Shown here in pieces: positions 12,219 to 24,800 of a stretch of DNA of 64,000 nucleotides. The DNA lies in contig JABBOT010000001.1 in the NCBI GenBank assembly GCA_016165875.1, forward strand, positions 11,411,306 to 11,475,305, read 5' to 3'. The translations under genes were made by a program, and so were the position numbers. This DNA comes from Acanthopleura granulata. Taxonomy: Eukaryota > Mollusca > Polyplacophora > Chitonida > Chitonidae. How positions within the stretch are numbered: position 1 is the first letter of the stretch; each line of letters opens with the position of its first letter. The notes beneath the pieces were generated by a model. The model ran no database searches and was not told the DNA's origin. It saw only the letters and a program-made list of their open reading frames with translations.

Positions 12219-12727
12219 ATGGTCTCTGAGGGATCCTAGTCGGTTTCAGTGGCTGCTTTCGTTGACTTGACTCATGAATCTGGCAGAAAGAGCACTCAGC
12301 AACGATGACCTTAATTTCTTGAGAAATGGTCAGCCACCCTACAGACATTCTTGCTCTATCGAGACATTTTGTGACGCCCTGATGACGTGAATGTTTTCCA
12401 GAATTTCAGAACGTAATGTCATTGGTATGATGATCCTGTCTCTGTATAGGTGTACGTCATTCGAGACGGACAGCTCACCACGTACCAACTAGTAATCCTT
12501 TACACCACAGGGTACCTTCTGGGTGTGATCTGACTATCCACGCTTGGTGTGGTTGATTGCAGTCTGAATGTCCTGTTCGCCCATACTGGCTTGTTTGATT
12601 CGCTCAAGATTTACGTCTGTGAGACGTCTGTGTAATTCCATGGAATCCACGTTGATCTGAACATCGCTAACTGTCGAACTGCACTTGCACAGTAGTCATG
12701 CTTTGCTATTCAGCTTTGGCGTTGAAC

Positions 12728-13018
12728 CTACGCATTGGCATCAAGAGTCGTTGTCATCTTAACAGAACTGTGTCGAGATCCTGTGTTTTGATCAGGGGAA
12801 CTAACGGTTTTGCGGTCCGTCAACAGCTTGAAAGATTCCAATCCAACGAGATACCGGGAAACCTTCTCGCACACCTGCCAAACACTCCTTTTCTGTCTGA
12901 GCGTATCTTCCGCTAGTGTCAATGTCCTTGAGCATAACGCAACAGGCTTTAACTCACCATCACAGGTTTTGAATAGAGCTGCACCAATGTCATTGTTACT
13001 GGCATCAGCACTCACCAT
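12728..13018 (-). pseudogene. RNase H domain remnant
   Basis: The frame contains 'VSADASNNDIGAALF', 'LKPVALCSRTLT', 'CEKVSRYLVGL' and 'FKLLTDRKTV', the RNase H region that follows reverse transcriptase in Ty3/gypsy pol, with the catalytic Asp in 'SADAS' kept. An in-frame stop lies just upstream. Confidence 0.85.
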
Positions 13019-13118
13019 TGTTTATTTGCTAGGGTCATAGAATGTTAACACTGATGTACATGTCAGCATGTGTTTCACTTTTGCGAAAGCTTCTCCTTGT
13101 TCACGTTTGGCTGCATTA

Positions 13119-13352
13119 TTAAGCTTTTTTAACGTCAACATAGCTTCGAACATTCCCGTTTTTTACCACAGGAACCATTGGTGCACAGCAATCGGTAGGT
13201 TCTGTCACATGCTCAATAATACCTAGAGTCTCCGTTCGCTTAAGTTCCGCTTCAACCTTAGCCAGTATCGAAAATGGCACTCGGGGAGTAATGACAATCG
13301 TGTATGGCTGGGTATCGTCCCGTAGAACAATTTTCGCAGGATTGCAGTTCAA
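13119..13352 (-). pseudogene. reverse transcriptase N-terminal remnant
   Basis: The frame carries 'PYTIVITPRVPFSILAKVEA', 'GIIEHVTEPTDCCAPMVPV' and 'SYVDVKKA', the start of a Ty3/gypsy reverse transcriptase. The sequence then passes almost directly to the region before RNase H, so the palm with the YxDD catalytic box has been deleted. Confidence 0.85.
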
Positions 13353-13559
13353 TAGATCACCCTGTCAAACACCTTACTGTAAGTAACACTGTCTATCCTT
13401 TTAACAATTCCCATGTCTTGTGCGGCAGCTCGTCCTGACATATTGTTGACTCGGGATCCAGTAACTACATACACTGTGAATGAATACATCTGTCCCCTGT
13501 GAACAGCATGACCAGTAAAAGTGCCAACACAGCTGATACCACCCCCTGGGCTGTTTAAC

Positions 13560-13670
13560 TTAGCAGCTCTTTGGTTTAGTTGTGGCGGATTACGAAATAG
13601 CTAGTAAATTACTGTGACATCCATGTACTGTCTGCTCTTGTGTCAGTTTTAAATCTTACAGGTAAGTTGT
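13560..13670 (-). pseudogene. protease active-site remnant
   Basis: One minus-strand frame near 13625-13660 reads 'FKTDTRADSTW', comparable with the 'F.lDTGAD.t' active site of retroelement aspartic proteases but with Arg for Gly. The remnant is short and weakly supported. Confidence 0.45.
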
Positions 13671-13713
13671 TAACTGTCAGTTATCTCCCATACGTCAACA
13701 TGATCTTTCCAGT

Positions 13714-14046
13714 TCACAGAGCCCAGAAAATATGAGTCATTTTGGCCATCGTCAAGATGTGTGACACAACTTCACTAACATCACGTGCGTATTTACAGCA
13801 CGACTGAAAGTGGTTGTGTTCATGGCAATGGACATTTAGCATCAATGCATGCATGAAATTATATCCATCACATCTACATGACTTGGTGTAGGAGTTATTT
13901 TTAGCCTGCTGTTTTTGTTTTGGTCTGGCCTCAGTATTCCTGCTAGGATGGTAATTTGTGCTCCCATTCATTTCTCTGGTTGTCACACCATTTGCCTTTT
14001 CCAGGTCTTTGATTTGACTCTTAACTAGTTCTGACTGACGACACAT
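13714..14046 (-). pseudogene. gag-like remnant with degenerate zinc knuckle
   Basis: A 110-codon frame with a Lys/Asn/Gln-rich stretch followed by Cys/His-rich sequence ending 'CHEHNHFQSCCK', reminiscent of the retroelement 'CxxCxKxNHFxxxC' knuckle with one Cys replaced. Its position between the PBS and the protease and RT remnants fits gag. Confidence 0.55.
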
Positions 14047-14471
14047 CTGTATAGGCGTATTTAAATCTCCGTCAGCCTTGAGTTGTAGTTATTCAGAAAG
14101 TGAAACAGCCAGCATATCGATAACTAACTGGTCTCGGAATTGTTCAGATTTCCCTTCGCCAAAGTCACAATTTTCGTGACATTTCCCCTATGCTGTTGTC
14201 GTTTCACTCGAAATCTGGCTCTCTCATGGATTACGTTCCCTTTCGCACTAAAATCTTCATCAAATTTTTCGATCACTACGTCATATTAATCTCCATCTCC
14301 TCCCTCGGCAAAAGCAAAGGACTTCGCTGCCCATCAGTGTACTCACTTGAACAGCGCCGTCTTCATCCTGAAGTTTTGTGGCAGTACGGAATCTACGCTG
14401 TTTCCACTCTAACCATTCACCTGGCGTTTCGAAGTTAAAACTCGCTGGAGGGGAAATTTCATCAACATGGA

Positions 14472-14495
14472 GTTACTCGCACATTTCAGACACCA
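14472..14495 (-). other. primer binding site
   Basis: Directly inside the 5' LTR the minus strand reads 'tggtgtctgaaatgtgcgag', starting TGG as expected for pairing to a tRNA 3' CCA end. The priming tRNA was not identified. Confidence 0.7.
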
Positions 14496-14662
14496 TGTCA
14501 CGGATACCATTGATGAACGATATGGCCTGACTGACTGACAACAAGGCTGAGTTTCGGGGACATGTCTGTATTCTGCGTCCATGCACGTGTACAACCCATA
14601 ATAGTCAATCGCGTACATCTTTGGCAAGATACCAGTTACGTGTAAAGAATACATTCACAACA
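14496..14662 (-). repeat. 5' LTR
   Basis: Partner of 10792-10965. The longest identical blocks include 'acaacccataatagtcaatc' and 'gcgtacatctttggcaag'. Confidence 0.88.
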
Positions 14663-14830
14663 GTTTGGGATAACATTCCGACGATATACTCGAATGATTT
14701 GGGACAACGTTCCTCTGTTATTCCGGAATGCTTTGGGATAACGTCCTCATGTCATCCCAGGATGCTAACGTTCCGATGTTATCCCTAAAAGCTTTGAGTG
14801 TTGTCCCGATGGTACACAGAATTCTAAAGA
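14663..14830. repeat. minisatellite, right part after the LTR element
   Basis: Units with 'tttgggataacattccga' and 'gaatgctttgggataacg' continue the array left of the LTR element, supporting insertion into a pre-existing tandem array. Confidence 0.65.
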
Positions 14831-15866
14831 ACGGTGCATTGGTAAATGACTCAGTCTTTGAAATGATTACCTTTCGTCCCATCGTAATCAAAATTAGAGT
14901 GCATTCATTCATGCGCAGATAATGTTTCAATGGCTGAATTCAAACGCCTTTTGGTCTTGACTAGTGCTCCTGTGCTCAACGCGCCAAGTAATCGAAAGGC
15001 GAGCACGTGCTGAACGAATGATGACATTTTCATTTTTCAGTAAAGTTTGTACACGATTTAAATTCTTCGAACGCTAAATTGAATGAGGCTTCATGTAGTT
15101 TGTTACCGGTTGACCTAAACTGTTTGCTGTTGTAATGTGTGAAAATATCTCTCCGCTGCATGCAGTATCGGAGAGTGTAAATAGACTGCGTGGTGGTCAA
15201 GATGTAGATACACGCCTGAATTGTGTGGATATATAGGTATGCTAGGCACGTTAACGTCTGTCCTGTTTGCGGAAAGGATGGCCGACCTGTAGGTACATAC
15301 TCTGTGGATTGGTAAAACCTTAATCAGATATTTTCCCTCTTTTCTCCCGGGATGCTATAGTCGAATGAAGGCACGAGTATGTGAACGAACGAAGGCCAAC
15401 TTCATGTTGTTATTCTCGATATGTTCTGAGGCGAATCGGCGATAAGGTTATGTACTAACCAACCCTGACCTCCGGAAACTACAATCCATTGCGCTGCAAG
15501 TCCAGTCGGGGTCAATAATCTGACAATATGTCTTGAAATCCTAGCTGAAGATGGGTTCAGTGGGAAAGACGATGACACATGTAGTAACACTTACGTATGT
15601 ATAGATATTGTTGATACACAGTATTAGAATGATATTTACAATAGCATGTTACTAGCGACATATGCATGGCCTATCCCAAGTCTAGGAAGGCTAGAAGAGT
15701 AATCATTGTGTAGTGGGTTATCCTGTAAGAGTCGGCTAGCTTTAATCCTCATTAAGAGCCTAATGATTTTTACTCACATTTCTCAAGCAGGAAGAGGTGG
15801 TTTCATCTTGCTGTCTTTCTTTAGCAATCGCACAACCCATTTCCAAACTGTTCTCAGCTTTAACAG
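14831..15866. other. no gene recognised; presumed 5' flank of the sulfotransferase
   Basis: No exon could be assigned. An upstream exon of the sulfotransferase gene is possible here, because an acceptor-like 'ctcgtctgtttcag' ends at 15906. Confidence 0.4.
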
Positions 15867-17045
15867 ATGATTCTGTTTCAAATCGTCTCTTTTCTCGTCT
15901 GTTTCAGACTCAGTCTCCACAGCTTGGTGGTGGTGGTGGTCGGGGCATTAACGGTGTTAGCCGTCTATGTCCGCTTCCGGTTGCACGATGAACAAGCTGT
16001 GGAGGAGCCTAGTGCAGGGCAAAGAGTTGATCAGCCCCCATTCCGAGATCTAGTCACATATCCCCAAACGGAGTTCTGCGGGGAAGAGAAACGCCACGTG
16101 GTTTTTATCAAAGTTCACAAAGCAGGTAGCAGTACTATCGCCAACATCCTCTTCCGGTTTGGAATTTCTCGTAACCTGACGTTTCTGATGCCAGCGAGAG
16201 AGGTGACGGTTTCCTTACACCTCTCCGAGCCGTGGAAAAACTTTCTGCCACTGCCGCGAGGGGCCGACCATTACGATATGCTGAGCAACCACGCGGTTTA
16301 CGAAAAGTCCGAAATCCAACGCCTGTTTCCTGCCGACAGCGTTATCATTGCTGTTCTCCGCGAACCAATGGGTCACCTGGAATCTAGTATGTATTATTAC
16401 TACAACAACCACTACCAAGGTCACGATGACAAGGTGGGTGCTTATCTAAAAAATCCAGAGCTTCTGAGAAGCGACCGTTACATCAATAACTCAATGGCAT
16501 ATGAGCTGGGCGTCCCCAGGCAAAAGTTCTTCAATGAGAGTTTCGTGAGGGCTCACGCCGAAGTTATCTCAAAAGAAATTGATTTTGTCCTCATTATGGA
16601 AAAGCTGGACGAAAGTTTGGTGTTGTTGAAACGGCGGCTATGTTGGCAGCTACAGGACATAATCTATATCATCCGGAATGTCAACAAGAAGAAACCCCAT
16701 ATTCAACGGACAGACGAAGAGCGGGAGAAGCTCAAGGCCATGATGCCGGCACACTTTATCTTGTACAACTTTTTCTTCAAAAGACTTGAACAAGAAATTT
16801 CAGAAGCACCAGGACTGCAAGAGGAAGTGGGACACTTCAAGATGTTGTTACGACTTGTTAGTAATTTTTGTCAAGACACAACTGATTATGTCAAATATCT
16901 GGAGCTTCCTGGCAGCCAGTGGAACAAGCGGTTCCTGATTCCCAGACACGCTTGTGTAGTTCTACAGTTCGGCGGACTTGAAATACTTAGATATGCTAGA
17001 ATTTATCAGTATGGAGAAAACTGGCGGGAAATGAGACCCTCCTGA
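15867..17045 (+). CDS. galactose-3-O-sulfotransferase (Gal3ST family)
   Basis: Golgi type II membrane enzyme that transfers sulfate from PAPS to the 3-OH of galactose on glycolipids or glycoproteins. The 392-residue frame has a hydrophobic anchor at about residues 17-36. The 5'-phosphosulfate-binding motif 'FIKVHKAGSST' lies at 80-90 and the 3'-phosphate-binding segment 'VLREPMGHLESSMYYYY' at about 163-179. 'IMEKLDESLVLLKRRLCWQL' matches the family pattern, and NxS/T sites (NLT, NNS, NES) suggest N-glycosylation. Length is close to human GAL3ST1 (423). The first ATG gives a short cytosolic tail, but an acceptor-like tract ends at 15906, so the true start could lie in an upstream exon. The rest is one uninterrupted exon. 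The acceptor sugar cannot be predicted. An AATAAA at 17701-17706 is a possible poly-A signal. Confidence 0.88.
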   Translation: MILFQIVSFLVCFRLSLHSLVVVVVGALTVLAVYVRFRLHDEQAVEEPSAGQRVDQPPFRDLVTYPQTEFCGEEKRHVVFIKVHKAGSSTIANILFRFGISRNLTFLMPAREVTVSLHLSEPWKNFLPLPRGADHYDMLSNHAVYEKSEIQRLFPADSVIIAVLREPMGHLESSMYYYYNNHYQGHDDKVGAYLKNPELLRSDRYINNSMAYELGVPRQKFFNESFVRAHAEVISKEIDFVLIMEKLDESLVLLKRRLCWQLQDIIYIIRNVNKKKPHIQRTDEEREKLKAMMPAHFILYNFFFKRLEQEISEAPGLQEEVGHFKMLLRLVSNFCQDTTDYVKYLELPGSQWNKRFLIPRHACVVLQFGGLEILRYARIYQYGENWREMRPS

Positions 17046-18847
17046 ATGCAATCTAGTCCATAGCACATATATTGTACAATATAACACTGATGCTAAGTGA
17101 ACATTTTATCAACAAGAATACACCGCCATTCTGATGAGTAGTCGTCATTGGCAATTAATATTCGACGGAAGTCTTACTCGTTAGCCAAGAATATTTCACA
17201 CAAACAACGACGGCCAACATCATGCTGAGAGGAAACCGGGCACAGCCTACAGGAAACAATGGCGTTCAATAGTGAATTTCTGTATCAATTGTTATTCAAC
17301 TATTGATGAACAAAGGCATTTATTTCTAATACCAGTATGTAAAACTTAATGGTTAAATAAGGTACAGCTCTGAATATACATCTACTTACGTACGTAGAAT
17401 GTTCTCTATACTAACAGGCACAGAGCATAAATGGAGTTTACTACATGATTCACATGTCAACTGCAAGCAAATAACCATAACTGTGAAAACGATACTGATG
17501 TCAACATTTTTATTTACAAATGTTAAGTTTACTGAAGTTTATTTAGCTCTTGTAATTTCTACCCGACAAGTATGTTCGTCCTAATGAAGATTTCCGGCTT
17601 TAGGGAACATTATTCATTATGTCATGTATGGTCTTCGAATTTCACTATGCAATCTTTTATTTACTTACTTATTTATATACTTATTATTTCAATCTCTGAA
17701 AATAAATGTGATACAACACAAGCGCCAAAGATAAATATATGCAGCTATGTGATAATAAAAAATGTACCAATGAATATTAAATATACATATTAAACATTGA
17801 TAAATAGCACTATTATTTGTCAAGGAAATCCTAGAACATCTTTTTTGCATAAACATCAAAAATATATCATAAAAACAATTGCAATAAAATTCTGGATGAC
17901 ATTTTTAACAATCTTCCTTTCTTTCCATGTATATTACTTTAAAATATTTTCATTTAATCGGATTATGTCATTATACATATACATTATTAGAGAAACGCCT
18001 CTAAAATAACAGCTGTTAACATCAATTCTGTACAAAAGCGCCATGTTGGGGCAATACATTCACTTTTGTGTATTTAATGATTCAAACAAAACATACTGAG
18101 TATTCCACGTATTTCACAGTAATGAGGCGGTACGTTGGTGTGAAGTAAAGAAATACAATGACCTAAAATTGCGACCATGACTAAGTTGCTCACTTTTCCT
18201 GATACTGAGGCTTCTAATGATTTTAGAAAAGTGTTTTAAGGTTTGAGAGGCAGGATGATATACGTGTACTAATGGAAAAATAGAAGTTTCAGCACCAACA
18301 ATAATACTTAATAACATTAATTTGCCTCTAAAATTGTGCATCTTTGGTGAAATTTGAAGTCCTCTCGGGCATGTCAAAACTAAACATCTGAGTTAAATCA
18401 CATGGAATGTAAAAGCAAGAGATGTCCAATCTGAAGCCTTCAAACAAAATAATAAAAAAACAACAGCTGCATAACTGTCACAAAAGTAGTCTTCTGTGAT
18501 ATATTAAAACATACTTGTGGTTGTGATTTACCTCATTTCTGGGACCACAATAATTAATTCATAAGAAAGACACACATGGATGTAATCCGAAGTACAATTA
18601 GTGGTGGATTAATAATATAAAATATCCATGCAGTAATACCCAACACTTCCACTATGTAGGCATTATAGTGGCTTCGCACTCACTTCAATGGTACATGCAC
18701 TTGTGTCTTAACATTGAGGCTCTCTTTGGTAACTAAATGACTTTCACAAATGATACTGTTCAAGTATGTGCAGACCTCATTACAGATCACGGAGCTAGAA
18801 TCTCACCATAGTAAACAGGAACTGTGTGTAACAAAATCATGAATCTC
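17046..18847. other. no gene recognised; 3' flanks of Gal3ST and CLN3
   Basis: AT-rich sequence between two convergent genes. It probably holds both 3' UTRs. No motif-bearing open frame was found. Confidence 0.5.
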
Positions 18848-21800
18848 TCAGTCTGATTTTAACACAGTGGTGAACAGCAGGGTTTCCAAACCGGTGCCCA
18901 GGCCAATACCTGAAGACATAAATCAGTCAACATCCATTATTACAACATTTCTTGATTTTCGTAATGTTTAGAACAACAGGTGTTGGTGATCTTTTTTCTA
19001 AAGAGTGAAAACTACTTGTATGATAGATATCACGATGAGTGGGTTGAGAGTGAAAACTACTTGCACGGTGGATATCACTCTGGATGAACTGGGAAGAAAA
19101 ACTACTTCCATGGTTAACATCACTCTGGGTGGGCTGGGAATGAAAACTACTTGTAAGGTCAATATCATCATGGTTGAAATATCAGTTATATTCATTTATA
19201 TTACTTAGTGAAGTTTTGATGTTGAAGGAAGCCAGGTAGAGCCCTGGGGATCCACACACCTGGCATGGAACAAACCTCCACACCTAAGGCCACACCCAAT
19301 CCAGTGGGAGCTGGATTAAAACAGGCAAGCTCCGAAGTCCTGGGGCCTGTTTCACAAGGCAATTTTGGGCTAAAGCCCAAAACTCTAATTTTTTCTTGAA
19401 AACAAAATGTTTGAAGTCGGATGCTCAAACTTGGCTGAATTCGAACCATCACAGGATAGAATTAGTGGTCAAAATTTGACTGATATGATGCATGTATTTC
19501 ACAGTTTAATTTGTATAACAGTTTTAGGCTAAAGCCCCAAATCACCGGTTTCAAAAAAATGGGCCTGTTTCACCAAAAGTCTAATGGCTAAGCTTAGACA
19601 GCTCACTCACTCAGCCTGCTAGCATTTCTATCTAGCCCATTTCACAAAGAAAATATCTGGCTATCAACTAAAGCTTTTTGTCTTAAATTTTTAAAGTTAG
19701 CCTGAAATCCTTAGTCATGTTCCTTGGTGGATAGGAGGGAGCAAATTCAGCTTATGTCCAATTTTTGAGAGTTTATTTCTTCATTGGAGAAAAATAGGAA
19801 TATATCAACCCCTTTCAGCACATGAGAGTCTTTTTAAAGGTGACAATTCACCCAATCCTATCTGTTGTTGTTGTTTCCCTTCAATTGTCTATCATGAAAG
19901 AAATTAGCATCTTTTTCTGATATTCAGAGACAGTAATTTAGTTTACTTATATTTTAAAGCTATTGGACAGTTTTACTTTTGTGACATGGTTTAGTTAATT
20001 CTTTTCATAGCCTGCTTACCGTAGTGGGCTACATGTAACTGACCCTTAACGCACTATCCGAAATCAGACAACTACAGAAATTTTGTGAAATGCTTCTCCA
20101 GGAGAACCTATTAGACTACTTAGCCAGCAAGGTCAAAGTGGTTGAGGGGATGACCGTGTCCTTACCTAGTGTCACGAACAAGGCTGCAAGGTTGATGCAG
20201 AGTTCCCGATCTCTGGATGGATACTTCTCCTCATTCAGGAGCAGGTAGAATATATTCACATAAGAAGCTCCACCCAACAATCCCACATAGATCATCATTG
20301 CTGGCAGTAAATATACTGGAATGAATTTGTACTAAAAAAAACAAAATAGAATCCTGCAGTCAAAATGTAATTTTAGTGATATTCTGAGTAATTAGTCAAC
20401 AGAGTCCCAACCTTTTGGAATTGGCATATTGATAGGAATGAGACCAACAGATGGCTGGTTAATAAATGATCTTCCACACGCCACTCAAAGAAGATATGAA
20501 AATAGGCTAAGAGAGGAGATCTGCATGTATGTGCACTCACATGAACATCTGTGATCCACACCACCATGTTGACTAGCTGCAGCACTGAGAGGACTTCCAC
20601 ACGGCGGATCTGAACAAGTTGCACCGAGGATCGGGACACGAAAACGCCAGCCTGAAGTCAGAACAGGGTTAAATGTACTACACAAGTCCATCTTTCTTCA
20701 CCAGCAGTGGTTGTAGGTTTCTTCACCAGCAGTGGTTGTAGGTTTCTTCACCTGTAGTGGTTGTAGGTTTCTTCACCAGTAGTGGTTGTAGGTTTCTTCA
20801 CCAGTAGTGGTTGTTGGTTTCTTCACCAGTAGTGGTTGTAGGTTTCTTCACCAGTAGTGGTTGTTGGTTTCCCCCGGCTCTACCTAGTGTCTTCCCACCT
20901 TAACGCCGTCGAATAAGTGAAACATTCTTGAGTGCAGTGTAAAACACCAATCAAATAAATACGTAAATTTTTTACCAGTAGCCTTCTGAATAACTGGAAT
21001 AAAAAAAATTGGCACAAAAAAGACAACTAATACACAAGCCTGCAAATGCCAACATACTCAACATATATCTATAAGGAAGAAATAATTAAGGTTATAAATT
21101 TGGTTTGGCATTAGACCAGTATTCATTAGGTCACTATCATATGTATAAGTGTTGATGAAGTGAGAGTTGCTGTTTGTATCCCTGTATAAACCCATGCATG
21201 TTATGCAGGAAGGCTCTCCTACTACAATGCTACAAACCTCTCTCAATCATTACTATTTTCCCAAGCTGCATGTGCACTGTCAGAAACAAAACCAAATGAC
21301 CAGTTCCCTGAACATGTTTCATCAATATCAAAATACCTTACATTTTAAGACACTCACGAAGACCTGTAGACATAGAAACAGAACTGCAGGATTCTAAATA
21401 AGGGTCCATAAAGGAGAAATTAATGGTGGACATATGTATCCACCTTTTACCCAGCATATCCAAAAATGGCATAGCCACTTTGTAAATCTGCTTGCACTGT
21501 ATGCAACCACAAAATTATTAAAAAATTCTAATTCGACCTCCGCTGTGAGGTCAAGTCCAGTCTAGGCTGGTTTCCTCTCCAGTCGTACGTGGGAAGGTCT
21601 GCCAGCAACCTGTGGGTGGTCATGGGTTTCCCCCAGGCACTGCCCCTCTTCCTTCCACCCTAATGCTGGTCGCTGTTGTATAAGTGAAATATTCTTGAGT
21701 ACGGCGTTAAAAATCAATCAAATAAATAAATAATTCCAGCGCTGAACTGTAGAGCAGCACAGAGTTCTGGACAGCCATGATTCTCCTGCTGAGGCCTGAC

Positions 21801-24800
21801 TTTAGCAGCACACGCTCTGGCCACACACTCTAACAGATACACAGTATACCTATCACATACCTGGTAACAGAACTGAAGAGCAGCATAAAGCTCTGGACAG
21901 CCATGATTGTACTCCTGTTGAGGCCTGACTTTAGCAGCACACGCTCTGGCCACGTACTCAAACAGATACACTGCAGACATCTACCAGCATAGAAGAGGAA
22001 TAAGGTAGATATACATGTATAACCATCAGCTTTTATGGTTGTTTTTTTTTTGTTTTTCACATAATCATATGAACAAATATGAGACACCAATCAAAATCCC
22101 TGTGTTCTATACAATACATCTACCAGAACTGTTTTATGGACAATTCATTGGAGTTTCATGCCATACTAAAGAATATTTCACCTATACGACAACAATCATT
22201 AACATGGCAGGAGCAAACCAGGCAGAACTCTGTTGTTGGTGGGTCCACTAAATAGCTTCACATACTTTGACAGCCCGATCAAATTTTATTGTATTATTAA
22301 AACATTTCATTGAATACTGGAATTAAACACAAACAATAACCAGTGTGCAAAGATGCAATACACATGAAATTCACCGTTACATAGCATCTACATGTAGCAC
22401 GTTACAGTTTATCTCAGGCTTCTATTTAGATCTGTAATTTAGAAAAAGACAATTTAATCGTATGACAAAAGCCATGTTGAAAATTTTTCTCTAATATTCC
22501 TAAAAATCTATAACTGGAAAGTTTGCACTTACATTTACACCAAGCCAAAGAATTAGTTTTAAACACCTGACATATCTCTGACACCTGCTCTCCTCAATAA
22601 CCTCTGTGCCATCTGTAAACAAGCAGCACCGAAACAAACATCAATAAATCATCTTTATACATTAACTGCAACACACACAGTGTAGTAATTAAGTATCTAC
22701 TTCTAGTCTCTGACCTTCATGATACTATATTAAGTAAAAACATACAGATGGGTTTTCTAGCCATTTTCTTTTTCAGAAACTTAATTTGAACAAATCAGAA
22801 AACTCAATGTTTTCTTGTCACCAATGTATCAAAAACTCAATTTATTTTATTAAAACTGAACACAAAATTTATCTAAAACTAAATGTTCCAATACTTCTTG
22901 TTGTGGTAACCAGTGGCTAGAAAAATCTGATACAGTTTGTGAGAATTAACTCAGAAGAAAACAAGAAGAGCCACGTAAATATGTACATCACATCTGCATT
23001 GACAAAGGAGAACAGTCATCAAATGTGGTATACATGAGCACATGTCTGCACTAAAACTGAAAATGTGATCAGGCCTTCAGCGCCACTCAACAAAAGCTTC
23101 CAAGTAAGTGTGCCAATGAAATCAGTTGAGAAGTTTTCAAGACACTGTACTCACAAAATATATCAGAGTTGAGCTGCCAGTTGATGACAGACAGACAGAC
23201 AGACAGACATACAGATGGATGTTTCAAACCGAGAGTGAAGTTTTATTTATCCTGTCTGTCCTAGTTTCTATCCCTTTTCTCATCAGTCTCATTCGCCCAC
23301 TATTCCTTCTCAATCATGTGAGCTCCTGTTGGTTTACACAGGTATTAAAATTACCATGAAATCCGCAGTGATAAGACTAAGCACGTACTTCCCGGAATCT
23401 GTCCCGCAAGTAATGGGTCGTCCTCTGAGTCCTCCACCTGGGCATGCTGTACATTGACGTTTGTCCTACTGAATAGGTCAGTGGAGTGACCAGGCTCGCG
23501 GATAACCACAAAGTAAGCCAGCCAGTATATCAGTACCACAGGGGTCGTCAGCAGGAAGGCCATCCTGTGTACAACCAAGGACATAATACTTACGCCCAAA
23601 CTGGGACCAAACTGAGTGAAGGAATGAACTATGTGAAGAGTAGCCAACTAATAACTGTGTTTAATATCCAGGTTGTTGTCAAGCTAACATGCACACAATT
23701 TAAAACATCAATTTTTACTATGATCACAAACATCCTCATCAACATAAATACTACTATCCTCATCATGATAATTAGTCGCCTGAGTTTAACACAAACACAG
23801 TTGTACAAATTAACACACATGCAGTTGTAGAGATAATAGTCCCAGTCATAGAGATTTACACAAACACGGTTGTGGAGACTAACACAGCTGTAGAGATTAA
23901 CACAAATGCTGTTGTGGAGACTATCAAAGTTGTAGAGATTTACATAAACACTGTTGTGGAGACTAACACAGTTGTTGAGATTTACACAAACACTGTTGGG
24001 GAGACTAACACAGTTGTAGAGATTTATACAAACACTGTTGTGGAGACTAAAACTGTTGTAGAGATTAACACAAACAGAGTTGTAGAGATTTACACAAACA
24101 TAATTGTTTGGAGATTAGCACAAATAAAGACAGCTGTCTAGAATAACGCAAACACACCTGTAGTTGTACACTAGAGTCAATGGTGTAAATAAACGCTTGC
24201 CCACTTGCCCACTTGCCCACTTGCCCGCTTGCCAAATGCAAGGGAAATCTGGATTGGGCAAGTTAATTCTGTTTTTGGATTGCCCAGCAGTGCAAGTGTC
24301 TTGCACAGGCTATGGGTATCAGCAGGACAGAAGTAAATGACAAAACACAAATCTGAAGTCAATGTATTTTTTTTTTCCTCACTTCACTGCGGTATTGTGT
24401 AATTAAAGCAAAAATGCATAAATGTTGATTGAAATAAGTGTTGCTTTTGACTCATTTCAAATTTACTATACATGTATACAAAAATATTTAACAAACTACT
24501 GTTGAGTCGCGACATGACAAGTGAAATTTAGTGCTGGCAAGCAGTTTTTATTTGCTAGTTTGCCCTGAGAGCAAGCACTTTAAAGACTTAAGTTACACCA
24601 CAGGTAGAGATCTGCACTGACAAAGTCATGGAGGTTAATACAGAAACAGTACTGACTTGTTAAGGTGGCGTAGCTGCTGCTCCTCCCCTGATGCTGTGCC
24701 CACAGAGCAGTCTGTACAAACACAAATAGAATCACATACAGGTATAGGGATTTGTCATCAAGTATCCTGCAATTACAGCCAATTATAATCTCTGTCACCT

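Larger units (their letters stand above)
10792..14662 (-). mobile_element. decayed Ty3/gypsy-type LTR retrotransposon
   Basis: Flanking direct repeats (10792-10965 and 14496-14662, about 90% alike by eye) begin TGTCACGGAT and end CACAACA, giving TG...CA termini. The 5-bp flanks are GTTTA (10787-10791) and GTTTG (14663-14667), a target-site duplication with one change. Reading the minus strand, a PBS-like 'tggtgtctgaaatgtgcgag' follows the 5' LTR directly and a purine tract 'agaggggaaa' abuts the 3' LTR. Coding remnants occur in the order gag zinc-knuckle-like, protease, reverse transcriptase, RNase H, integrase, which is the Ty3/gypsy order. The element is only about 3.9 kb, with stops, frameshifts and missing parts, so it cannot encode a full polyprotein. 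Confidence 0.9.

Noticed and set aside
23872..24141. Val/Glu/Thr-rich 89-codon frame
   Set aside because: Product of the 33-bp minisatellite inside a CLN3 intron.
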